Source: Aquabacterium lacunae
GTDB taxonomy: Bacteria > Pseudomonadota > Gammaproteobacteria > Burkholderiales > Burkholderiaceae_C
Reading direction: 5' to 3'
DNA: 64,000 nucleotides
Assembly (NCBI RefSeq): GCF_004310865.1
Contig: NZ_SIXI01000001.1
Coordinates: 620,001 to 684,000 of the forward strand
In this document: piece after piece, positions 25,758 through 32,936 of the stretch
Position numbering within the stretch: the first letter of the stretch is position 1
Layout of the letters: each line of letters begins with the position of its first letter
Notes under the pieces: generated by a model
Database searches by the model: none
What the model was told of the DNA's origin: nothing
Seen by the model: the letters and a program-made list of their open reading frames with translations, nothing else
Position numbers and translations under genes: made by a program

Positions 25758-26876
25758 ATGACTGCTGCCACGCCCAACACCCCGCTGACTTACGACCAGG
25801 CCGGTGTCAACTACGACCTGATCGACCCCCTGAAGGTGGCCGCTCAACGCGCAGCAGCACAGACCGGCGCCCACCTGGCCAGCCACGGCTTCAGTGAAGT
25901 GCTGGCCTCGCGCGGCGAATCGGCCTATGTGGTCGATGTGGGCCCGATGTACCTGGCCTCCATCGTGGAATGCCTGGGCACCAAGACCCTGGTGGCCGAC
26001 GAAATGGCCACCCTGACCGGCAAAAGCTACTACGACAGCATCGCCCAGGACACCATCGCCATGGCGGTGAACGACCTGATCACGGTGGGCGCCACGCCCC
26101 TGGTGGTGCAGGCTTACTGGGCCGCAGGTGGCTCCGACTGGTTCGGCGACAAGGTGCGTGCCAACGCTCTCGTGGCCGGCTGGAAGAAGGCCTGCGAGGT
26201 GTGCAACGTGGCCTGGGGTGGCGGCGAAACGCCCGCCCTGGCCGGCATCGTGGCCGACGGCCGTGTCGACCTGGCCGCCTCGTGCACCGGCATCATCAGC
26301 CCCAAGACCCGCCTGTCGGTGGGCGACGAACTCGGCGCCGGTGACGCCATCGTCTTCCTGGCTTCCAGCGGCATCCACGCCAATGGCCTGTCGCTGGCCC
26401 GCAAGCTGGCCGAGCGCCTGCCCCAGGGCTACCTGACCGACATCGGCAACGGGCAAACTTACGGCGAGGCCCTGCTGGCCCCCACGGTGCTGTATTCGCC
26501 CGTGACCGAAGCCATGGCCGCCGAAGGCATCATCCCGAACTACTGCGCCAACGTGACCGGCCACGGCTGGCGCAAGCTGCTGCGCCACCCCAAGCAACTC
26601 ACCTACCGCATCACCACCGTGCCGCCCAAGACCCCGGTGCTGGCCTTCATGCAGAAGGAATGCGCCCTCGACGACCACGAGGCCTACGGCACCCTGAACA
26701 TGGGCGCAGGCTTCGCCCTGTACGTCAAGCCCGAGCACGCCGAACGCGTGGTGGCCATTGCCAAGGCCCAGGGCATCGACGCCTGGGTGGCCGGCCGCGT
26801 GGAAGATGGCCCCAAGCAGGTCGTCATCGAGCCGCTGGGCGTGACCTACGGCGCCGAAGAGCTGCAGCTGCGCTGA
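25758..26876 (+). CDS. Divergent PurM-family (AIR synthetase-related) protein
   Basis: A 372-aa protein with the overall layout of phosphoribosylformylglycinamidine cyclo-ligase: YDQAGVNYD near the start, MAVNDLITVGATPL, GGGETPALAG, SSGIHANGLSLARKL, TGHGWRKLL and LNMGAGFALYV. It differs at the nucleotide-binding core, where PurM has GTDGVGTK and this protein has VECLGTKT with a long following segment. It may be a second enzyme distinct from the purine-pathway PurM; I therefore give no symbol. The start at 25758 is the first ATG with good family alignment. Followed by a clear terminator. Confidence 0.8.
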   Translation: MTAATPNTPLTYDQAGVNYDLIDPLKVAAQRAAAQTGAHLASHGFSEVLASRGESAYVVDVGPMYLASIVECLGTKTLVADEMATLTGKSYYDSIAQDTIAMAVNDLITVGATPLVVQAYWAAGGSDWFGDKVRANALVAGWKKACEVCNVAWGGGETPALAGIVADGRVDLAASCTGIISPKTRLSVGDELGAGDAIVFLASSGIHANGLSLARKLAERLPQGYLTDIGNGQTYGEALLAPTVLYSPVTEAMAAEGIIPNYCANVTGHGWRKLLRHPKQLTYRITTVPPKTPVLAFMQKECALDDHEAYGTLNMGAGFALYVKPEHAERVVAIAKAQGIDAWVAGRVEDGPKQVVIEPLGVTYGAEELQLR

Positions 26877-26915
26877 ACGCCCCCGCTTTTCGCCACACGA
26901 AAGCCGCACGTGGGC

Positions 26916-26938
26916 AGCCGCTCATGGGCGGCTTTTTC
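26916..26938 (+). terminator. Terminator after the PurM-like gene
   Basis: Stem AGCCGC (26916-26921) / GCGGCT (26928-26933), loop of 6 nt, then a T run. It lies 39 nt after the stop. Confidence 0.75.
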
Positions 26939-27035
26939 ATTTCTGCGCTTCAGTCTGCAACTCCTGCGTCGATATCAGGCCATATCGGGCAGTTTCCATG
27001 CAATCTGTCCCCCACGCACCGCAGGCAGACTGAGC

Positions 27036-28601
27036 ATGAACATCAGAAACATCCGCATCGGGCAGCGCCTGACCATCGGGTTTGGCCTTGTGATCGCCTT
27101 GCTGGCCCTGCTGGCAGGCCTCGCCGTGTTGCGCATCCAGAGCCTGAGCACGGAGATCACCTCCCTGATCGAGGTGTCTTACCCGCGCAGCGTGGTGTCA
27201 CATCGCATCAAGGCCGACATGAACGAGGTGTCTCGCAGCATGCTGAGCATCCTGATCATGTCCGACGACGGGCAGATTGCGGAAGAACTCAAGAAGGTCG
27301 AGAAATTCTCGGCCTCGTCCGACACGCTGTTCGCCCAGTTGCAGCAGAACGTGGCCGATGAAGACGGTCGCAAGCTGCTGGAAGACATCACCAAGACGCG
27401 CGAAAAGGTCAAGAAATCGCAGAAATCCTTCGTGAGCATGATCCAGGAGGGGCAGAAGGAAGACGCGATGACCAAGTTCCTGTTCTCGATCCGTTCGGCC
27501 CACACCAAGTACTTCGAACAGCTGGACCAGCTGGTGAAGCTGGAGGAAGCGCAGATGGTGGCTGCAGGGCAGCGTTCGACCCGGCAGGCCCACAAGACCG
27601 AGCTGCTCATCCTGGGCCTGGCCCTGGCAGCGGTGGTGGCCAGCGTGTTCGTGGCCATGTTCTCGACCCGCAGCATCACCCGCCCGCTGAACCGAGCGGT
27701 GGAGGTGGCCCAGCGTGTGGCCCGCGGTGACCTGACCGCCACCATCACTTCGCAAAGCGAAGACGAGACCGGCCAGCTGATGCGGGCGCTCGACGAAATG
27801 AACCGCAGCCTGCAGCAGATTGTGGGCAATGTACGCCAGGGCACGCAGGCCATTGCCTCGGCCTCGGTGCAGATCGCCTCGGGCAACTCCGACCTGTCGA
27901 TCCGAACCGAAGAGCAGGCCGCGTCGCTGCAGCAGACCTCGGGCGCCATCGGCGAGCTGACCCGCATCGTGCGCCAGAACGCCGACAACGCCTCGCAGGC
28001 CAACCAGCTGGCCACCTCGGCCTCCAGTGTGGCCAGTGAGGGGGGCTCGGTGGTGCAGCAGGTGGTCAGCACCATGGGCGCCATCGACGCTTCGTCGCGC
28101 AAGATCGTGGACATCATCAGCGTGATCGACGGCATCGCCTTCCAGACCAACATCCTGGCGCTGAACGCGGCCGTGGAAGCCGCCCGTGCAGGCGAGCAAG
28201 GCCGCGGCTTTGCCGTGGTGGCCGGCGAAGTGCGCACCCTGGCGCAGCGCTCGGCCACGGCGGCCAAGGAGATCAAGTCACTGATCAACGAGTCGGTCGA
28301 GAAGGTCGAACAAGGCAGCCGCCTGGTGTCTGAAGCCGGCCAGACCATGGACAACGTGGTGGCCAGCGTGCGCCGCGTGACCGACATCATTGGAGAGATC
28401 ACGGCCGCCAGCCACTCGCAAAGCGAAGGCATCGAGTCGGTGAACCGCACCATCCACCAGATGGACGGTGTGACCCAGCAGAACGCGGCCCTGGTGGAAC
28501 AGGCCGCAGCCGCCGCCGAATCCATGCAGAACCAGGCGCAGAACCTGGCGCAGATGGTCAGCGTGTTCAAGCTCGATGGCCGCGACGAACATCACCTCTG
28601 A
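27036..28601 (+). CDS. Methyl-accepting chemotaxis protein
   Basis: A 521-aa chemoreceptor. Transmembrane 1 lies at about residues 10-32 (IGFGLVIALLALLAGLAV), then a helical periplasmic sensor of the four-helix-bundle type, transmembrane 2 (LLILGLALAAVVASVFVAM), HAMP (ITRPLNRAVEVAQRVARGDL) and the signalling hairpin with the conserved IDGIAFQTNILALNAAVEAARAG tip region. It ends FKLDGRDEHHL with no CheR/CheB-docking pentapeptide. The ligand cannot be inferred. Probably cotranscribed with the next gene (39-nt gap). Confidence 0.95.
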   Translation: MNIRNIRIGQRLTIGFGLVIALLALLAGLAVLRIQSLSTEITSLIEVSYPRSVVSHRIKADMNEVSRSMLSILIMSDDGQIAEELKKVEKFSASSDTLFAQLQQNVADEDGRKLLEDITKTREKVKKSQKSFVSMIQEGQKEDAMTKFLFSIRSAHTKYFEQLDQLVKLEEAQMVAAGQRSTRQAHKTELLILGLALAAVVASVFVAMFSTRSITRPLNRAVEVAQRVARGDLTATITSQSEDETGQLMRALDEMNRSLQQIVGNVRQGTQAIASASVQIASGNSDLSIRTEEQAASLQQTSGAIGELTRIVRQNADNASQANQLATSASSVASEGGSVVQQVVSTMGAIDASSRKIVDIISVIDGIAFQTNILALNAAVEAARAGEQGRGFAVVAGEVRTLAQRSATAAKEIKSLINESVEKVEQGSRLVSEAGQTMDNVVASVRRVTDIIGEITAASHSQSEGIESVNRTIHQMDGVTQQNAALVEQAAAAAESMQNQAQNLAQMVSVFKLDGRDEHHL

Positions 28602-28640
28602 ACGGCCTGACACGGCCATGCGACACAAGGAGTCCAACTC

Positions 28641-29228
28641 ATGAAAACACGCATCACCGCCTGGGCCCTGAGCGCCCTGATGGGCCTGAGCGCCACTGGC
28701 GCCTGGGCCGCAGAAGTCAATGGCATCAAGTTCGACGACAGCATGACCGTGGGGGGCAAATCGCTGGTACTCAACGGCCTGGGCGTGCGCCACAAGGTGG
28801 TCAAGGTGTACGCCGTGGGCCTGTACCTGACGGAAAAAAAGACCGACACCGCTGGTGTGCTGGCACTGAACGGCCCCAAGCGGTTCCGGCTGGTCACGAT
28901 GCGGGACATCAGCTCTGAAGAGCTTGCACAGGCCGTGCTCACGGGGGTGAACAAGAACCTCGACAAGGACGAAAAGAGCAAGTACGTGAGCCAGCTGGTG
29001 AAGTTCGGCGAGTTGTTCAATGAAATCGAGACCGGCAAGAAAGGCGATGTGATCATTGGCGACTACATCCCCGGCACGGGCACGGTGATCACCTTCAACG
29101 GCAAACAGCTGGGCCAACCGCTGCCCGACCTGGGCTTTTACAACGCCATCCTTCGCATCTGGATCGGCAGCAGCCCGGCCGACCCCACCCTCAAGCCGCT
29201 GCTGCTGGGCGACAAGCCTGACGCCTGA
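28641..29228 (+). CDS. Secreted chalcone isomerase-like protein
   Basis: A 195-aa protein with a signal peptide (MKTRITAWALSALMGLSATGAWA, cleavage after AWA) and the bacterial chalcone-isomerase-like domain (VNGIKFDDSM, VVKVYAVGLYL, LVTMRDISSEEL, and GTGTVITFNGKQLG to the end). These periplasmic proteins keep the plant fold but are not known flavonoid enzymes; fatty-acid binding has been proposed for relatives. A strong AAGGAG ribosome site precedes the ATG. A terminator follows. Confidence 0.85.
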   Translation: MKTRITAWALSALMGLSATGAWAAEVNGIKFDDSMTVGGKSLVLNGLGVRHKVVKVYAVGLYLTEKKTDTAGVLALNGPKRFRLVTMRDISSEELAQAVLTGVNKNLDKDEKSKYVSQLVKFGELFNEIETGKKGDVIIGDYIPGTGTVITFNGKQLGQPLPDLGFYNAILRIWIGSSPADPTLKPLLLGDKPDA

Positions 29229-29245
29229 CACCTGCACCCCACACG

Positions 29246-29270
29246 AAGCCCGGACCTTGACCCGGGCTTT
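29246..29270 (+). terminator. Terminator before the SRP RNA gene
   Basis: Perfect 8-bp stem AAGCCCGG (29246-29253) / CCGGGCTT (29262-29269) with an 8-nt loop and a short T tract. It separates the chalcone-isomerase-like gene from ffs. The ffs -10 (TACAAT, 29275-29280) follows immediately. Confidence 0.75.
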
Positions 29271-29280
29271 CGCATACAAT

Positions 29281-29387
29281 GGTCGGCGACGGGCCTCCCT
29301 GCATGGGGGCGCGGCCAACCGGGTCAGGTCGGGAACGAAGCAGCCCTAACCGTTTGCCTTCAGTGCCAGGGTTCAGGCTCGTCACCT
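29281..29387 (+). ncRNA. ffs: Signal recognition particle RNA, small bacterial type (4.5S)
   Basis: The SRP RNA binds Ffh and delivers ribosomes making membrane proteins to FtsY. The conserved Ffh-binding apex is plain at 29322-29344 (GGTCAGGTCGGGAACGAAG, then CAGCC). The outer stem pairs GGCGACGGGCCT (29285-29296) with AGGCTCGTCACC (29375-29386), one mismatch and one wobble. A TACAAT -10 ends at 29280, which sets the 5' end near 29285; the exact ends are uncertain by a few bases. Confidence 0.92.
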
Positions 29388-29423
29388 CATTCCAAGTAGA
29401 TGCCCCGTGCGTCGCGGCCAGGA

Positions 29424-29445
29424 CCGAACTTCCGCGAAAGTTCGG
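29424..29445 (+). other. Perfect hairpin between ffs and aroB
   Basis: CCGAACTT (29424-29431) pairs exactly with AAGTTCGG (29438-29445) around a 6-nt loop. No T tract follows, so it is either a processing or stabilising hairpin at the ffs 3' side or a structure in the aroB leader, which starts 18 nt later. Confidence 0.45.
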
Positions 29446-29463
29446 GGCACCCCTGAGCAAGCC

Positions 29464-30576
29464 ATGGCATCTTCGTCTCCCAGCACCCCCGGCATCGACA
29501 CTTCCACGGTCCACATCGACCTGGGCGATCGCAGCTACGACATCCTGATCGGCGAGGGCCTGCTGGGCCAGGCGGCCACTTACCAGGGCCTGCCCAAGTC
29601 GAGCACGGCACTGATCGTCACCAACACCACGGTGGGCCCGCTGTACACGGCCACGCTGCGTGCGGCCCTGCAAGGCCAGCACAAGCAGGTGCTGGACGTG
29701 GAACTGCCCGACGGCGAGCAGTACAAAGACTGGCCGGCGCTCAACACCGTGTTCACCACGCTGCTGGAAAAGGCCGCCGACCGCAAGACGGTGCTGTACG
29801 CCCTGGGCGGTGGCGTGATCGGTGACATGACCGGCTTTGCCGCGGCCTGCTACATGCGCGGCGTGCCCTTCGTGCAGGTGCCCACCACCCTGCTGGCCCA
29901 GGTCGATTCCAGCGTGGGCGGCAAGACCGCCATCAACCACCCGGCCGGCAAGAACATGATCGGCGCGTTCTACCAGCCCCAGCGCGTGGTATGTGACCTG
30001 GCCAGCCTGGACACCCTGCCCCAGCGCGAACTGCTGGCCGGCCTGGCCGAAGTGATCAAGTACGGCCCCATTGCCGACGCCGAGTTCCTGGCCTGGCTGG
30101 AGGCGAACATGCCCCGACTGCTGGCCCGCGACAAAGCGGCCCTGAAACACGCCATCCAGCGCTCGTGCGAGATCAAGGCCTGGGTGGTGGGCCAGGACGA
30201 AAAGGAAGCCGGACTGCGGGCCATCCTGAACTACGGCCACACCTTCGGCCACGCCATCGAAGCCGGCCTGGGCTACGGCGAATGGCTGCACGGCGAGGCC
30301 GTGGGGTGCGGCATGGTCATGGCCTCCGACCTGTCGCAGCGCCTGGGCCTGATCAGCGCCGACACGGCCGCGCGCATCACGGCCCTGATCGAACGCACGG
30401 GGCTGCCCATCAAGGGGCCGCAACTGGGCGCCGACCGCTACATCGAGCTGATGCAGGTCGACAAGAAGGCCGAGGCCGGCGAGATCCGCTTTGTGGTGAT
30501 CGACGAACTCGGCAAGGCCAGCATGCGGCCCGCGCCCGACGCCATCGTGCGTGACGTGATCGCCGCCAACACCTGA
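29464..30576 (+). CDS. aroB: 3-dehydroquinate synthase
   Basis: AroB converts DAHP to 3-dehydroquinate, step two of the shikimate pathway, with NAD and zinc. The 370-aa sequence shows the NAD segments ([24 protein letters not shown]), [29 protein letters not shown] and the zinc-site histidines in [11 protein letters not shown]. The ATG at 29464 gives a short N-terminal tail. First gene of an aroB-dNTPase-glycosyltransferase run with gaps of 13 and 4 nt. Confidence 0.96.
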   Translation: MASSSPSTPGIDTSTVHIDLGDRSYDILIGEGLLGQAATYQGLPKSSTALIVTNTTVGPLYTATLRAALQGQHKQVLDVELPDGEQYKDWPALNTVFTTLLEKAADRKTVLYALGGGVIGDMTGFAAACYMRGVPFVQVPTTLLAQVDSSVGGKTAINHPAGKNMIGAFYQPQRVVCDLASLDTLPQRELLAGLAEVIKYGPIADAEFLAWLEANMPRLLARDKAALKHAIQRSCEIKAWVVGQDEKEAGLRAILNYGHTFGHAIEAGLGYGEWLHGEAVGCGMVMASDLSQRLGLISADTAARITALIERTGLPIKGPQLGADRYIELMQVDKKAEAGEIRFVVIDELGKASMRPAPDAIVRDVIAANT

Positions 30577-30589
30577 CACGCCCGCACCC

Positions 30590-31717
30590 ATGTGGCTCGC
30601 CCCCTACGCCAGTCTTCCAGAACGGACTCGGGGGCGTCGTCACCCCGAAGCACCCGCCCCCACGCGCAGCGACTACCAGCGCGACCGCGACCGCATCGTG
30701 CACAGCACGGCGTTCCGGCGCCTGGTGTACAAAACCCAGGTCTTCCTCAACCACGAAGGTGACCTGTTCCGCACGCGGCTGACGCATTCGCTGGAAGTGG
30801 CACAGCTGGGCCGCTCGATCGCCCGCTCTCTGGGGCTGAATGAAGACCTGGTCGAGGCCATTGCCCTGGCGCACGACCTGGGCCACACCCCCTTCGGTCA
30901 TGCCGGTCAGGACGTGCTGAACGAGTGCATGGCCGAGCATGGGGGCTTCGAGCACAACCTGCAGTCGCTGCGGGTGGTCGACACCCTGGAAGAGCGTTAC
31001 CCCGCGTTCGATGGCCTGAACCTGAGCTTCGAAACCCGCGAGGGCGTGCTCAAGCACTGCTCGAAGCGCCATGCCGAGCTGCTGGAAGCCCAGGAGCCTG
31101 ACGGCGTGGCGCGCCGCTTCCTGGACGGCACACAGCCCAGCCTGGAGGCGCAGCTGTGCAACCTGGCCGACGAGATCGCCTACAACGCCCACGACATCGA
31201 CGACGGCGTGCGTTCGGGCCTGGTGACCCTGGAACAGTTCGACGAGGTGCCGTTGTTCGTGAAATTCCGGGAAGAAACCCTGCGCGAACACCCCCAGGCG
31301 CGCGGCCGACGGCTGCTGTTCGACGCCATCCGGCGCATGCTGTCGCAGCAGGTGTACGACGTGATCGACGCCACGCGCGCCCGCATCGCCGACCACATGC
31401 CCGTGTCGGCCGACGAGGCCCGGCGCTGCCCGCCGCTGGTGCGCTTCACCCCTGAAATGCGCGAAGCCAGCACCCAGCTCAAGCGCTTCCTGTTCCGCGA
31501 GCTGTACCGCCACCCCCAGGTGAACGAGACCACGGCACAGGCCAAGCAGGTGCTGCACGAACTGTTCGAGGCCTATGTGCAGGCCCCTGAAGAAATGCAG
31601 GTCGGCTTTGCCAACCGCGACGACCAGCACCGCGCCGTGGCCGATTACATCTCGGGCATGACCGACCGATTTGCCGTGCGCGAGCACGAGCGCCTGACCG
31701 GCCGCAAGGTGTTCTGA
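30590..31717 (+). CDS. dgt: dGTPase-like HD-domain dNTP triphosphohydrolase
   Basis: A 375-aa HD-family enzyme of the deoxyguanosinetriphosphate triphosphohydrolase-like group, which splits dNTPs to nucleoside and tripolyphosphate. HD motifs: the first His in RTRLTHSLEVAQ, then AHDLGHTPFGHAG, with the final Asp in NLADEIAYNAHDIDDG. The opening DYQRDRDRIVHSTAFRRL is characteristic. Substrate range in this shorter subgroup is often broader than dGTP. Downstream of aroB by 13 nt, as in many betaproteobacteria. Confidence 0.92.
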   Translation: MWLAPYASLPERTRGRRHPEAPAPTRSDYQRDRDRIVHSTAFRRLVYKTQVFLNHEGDLFRTRLTHSLEVAQLGRSIARSLGLNEDLVEAIALAHDLGHTPFGHAGQDVLNECMAEHGGFEHNLQSLRVVDTLEERYPAFDGLNLSFETREGVLKHCSKRHAELLEAQEPDGVARRFLDGTQPSLEAQLCNLADEIAYNAHDIDDGVRSGLVTLEQFDEVPLFVKFREETLREHPQARGRRLLFDAIRRMLSQQVYDVIDATRARIADHMPVSADEARRCPPLVRFTPEMREASTQLKRFLFRELYRHPQVNETTAQAKQVLHELFEAYVQAPEEMQVGFANRDDQHRAVADYISGMTDRFAVREHERLTGRKVF

Positions 31718-31721
31718 GGCC

Positions 31722-32819
31722 ATGAGCACCCCTCAAACCGTGGCGCCCTCCTACCGCCTGGCGCTGGTCATGATCGTGAAGAACGAGGCCCGCGGCCTGG
31801 CGCGCTGCCTGCAAAGCGTGCAGGGCGTGGTCGACGAGTGCATCGTGCTGGACACCGGCTCCACCGACGACACCATGGCGATCGCGCAGGCCCATGGCGC
31901 ACGCGTGGCCCACTTTGGCTGGGTGGACGATTTCTCGGCGGCGCGCAACGCGGCCCTGGCCCTGAGCACGGCCGACTGGCACCTGGTGCTCGATGGCGAC
32001 GAGTGGCTGCCTTCTGCCGAAGAAAGCCCAGCCGGTCGGCAGGCCATCGAATCGCTGCGGCAACTCAAGGAACAGGCCCCGACCTTCCTGGGGCTGCTGG
32101 AGGTTCATTCCGCCTTTGACGCACAAGGCCAGTCGGCCAGCAGCTGGCTGCCCCGGGTGCTGCCCGGCCCGGTGCGCTACAGCGGGCGGGTGCACGAACA
32201 ACCCGAGTGGCAGGGGGCACGTCAGCGCCTGCCCGTGCGCGTGCACCATGATGGCTACCTGCCCGCGCAGCGCGTGAGCAAAGGCACACGCAACCAGCAG
32301 TTGCTGGAGCGTGCCCTGCAAGAGCAGCCGACCGACGCCTACCTGCACTACCAGCTCGGCAAAGACCTCGAGGTTCGAGACCAGTTCGAACCCGCCCTGC
32401 AGGCCTACCGACAGGCCCTGCAGCTGCTGGGGCCCAAGGCTGGCCGCAGCCCGGCCTGGCGGCATGACCTGCTGTTGCGCACCCTGTTCGTGCTGCAGGC
32501 CTGCGGACACACCGACGAGGCCATTGCACTGGCCGAGCCGGAAATGGCCCATTGGACCGACTCACCCGACTTCTATTTCGTGCTGGGTGACGTGCTGCTG
32601 ACCCGCGCACTTGCACATCCTGAAACGGCCAACGACCTGCTGCCCATGATCGAATCATGCTGGCAGCAATGCCTGGCCCTGGGCGACGGCTCCTCGCTGG
32701 AAGGTCATGTGCATGGCCGGGGCAGCCACCTGGCGGCCCACAACCTGGTCGTGTTCTACGAAAGCCTGGGCATGCAGCAGCAGGCCGACACCTACCGCGC
32801 CCGGGCGAAAGCCCCCTGA
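31722..32819 (+). CDS. Family 2 glycosyltransferase with C-terminal TPR-like helices
   Basis: A 365-aa protein with a GT-A domain of family 2: VMIVKNEARGLARCL at the start, DTGSTDDT for nucleotide binding, the FSAARNAAL segment and the DGDEWL metal motif. From about residue 190 it is helical with TPR-like repeats (LHYQLGKDLEVRDQFEPALQ). SunS-like peptide or protein glycosyltransferases share this layout. It follows dgt by 4 nt, but a terminator separates it from the next gene. With the downstream sugar genes and flagellins, protein glycosylation is the likely job; donor and acceptor are inferred. Confidence 0.85.
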   Translation: MSTPQTVAPSYRLALVMIVKNEARGLARCLQSVQGVVDECIVLDTGSTDDTMAIAQAHGARVAHFGWVDDFSAARNAALALSTADWHLVLDGDEWLPSAEESPAGRQAIESLRQLKEQAPTFLGLLEVHSAFDAQGQSASSWLPRVLPGPVRYSGRVHEQPEWQGARQRLPVRVHHDGYLPAQRVSKGTRNQQLLERALQEQPTDAYLHYQLGKDLEVRDQFEPALQAYRQALQLLGPKAGRSPAWRHDLLLRTLFVLQACGHTDEAIALAEPEMAHWTDSPDFYFVLGDVLLTRALAHPETANDLLPMIESCWQQCLALGDGSSLEGHVHGRGSHLAAHNLVVFYESLGMQQQADTYRARAKAP

Positions 32820-32843
32820 AATCGGCTTCTTTCGGGGCTTTCT
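32810..32843 (+). terminator. Terminator after the GT2 gene
   Basis: AGCCCC, starting inside the last codons of the gene, pairs with GGGGCT, which is followed by TTCTT. This ends the aroB-dgt-GT2 unit and means the next gene needs its own promoter. Confidence 0.6.
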
Positions 32844-32936
32844 TCGGCGTTTGACGCCCTCAAGTTGGCCGGTACGCTCACTTCACCCTTGAGAACTGGG
32901 CGTGGGCGCTCAGTCTCGCTTGACCGGAGCGACCCC

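Noticed and set aside
25758-26876. Naming this gene purM outright.
   Set aside because: The canonical GTDGVGTK motif is absent; family membership is clear but the same reaction is not.
29257-29280. TTGACC-TACAAT as the complete ffs promoter.
   Set aside because: The spacing is only 12 nt and TTGACC lies in the terminator loop and stem; only the -10 is accepted.
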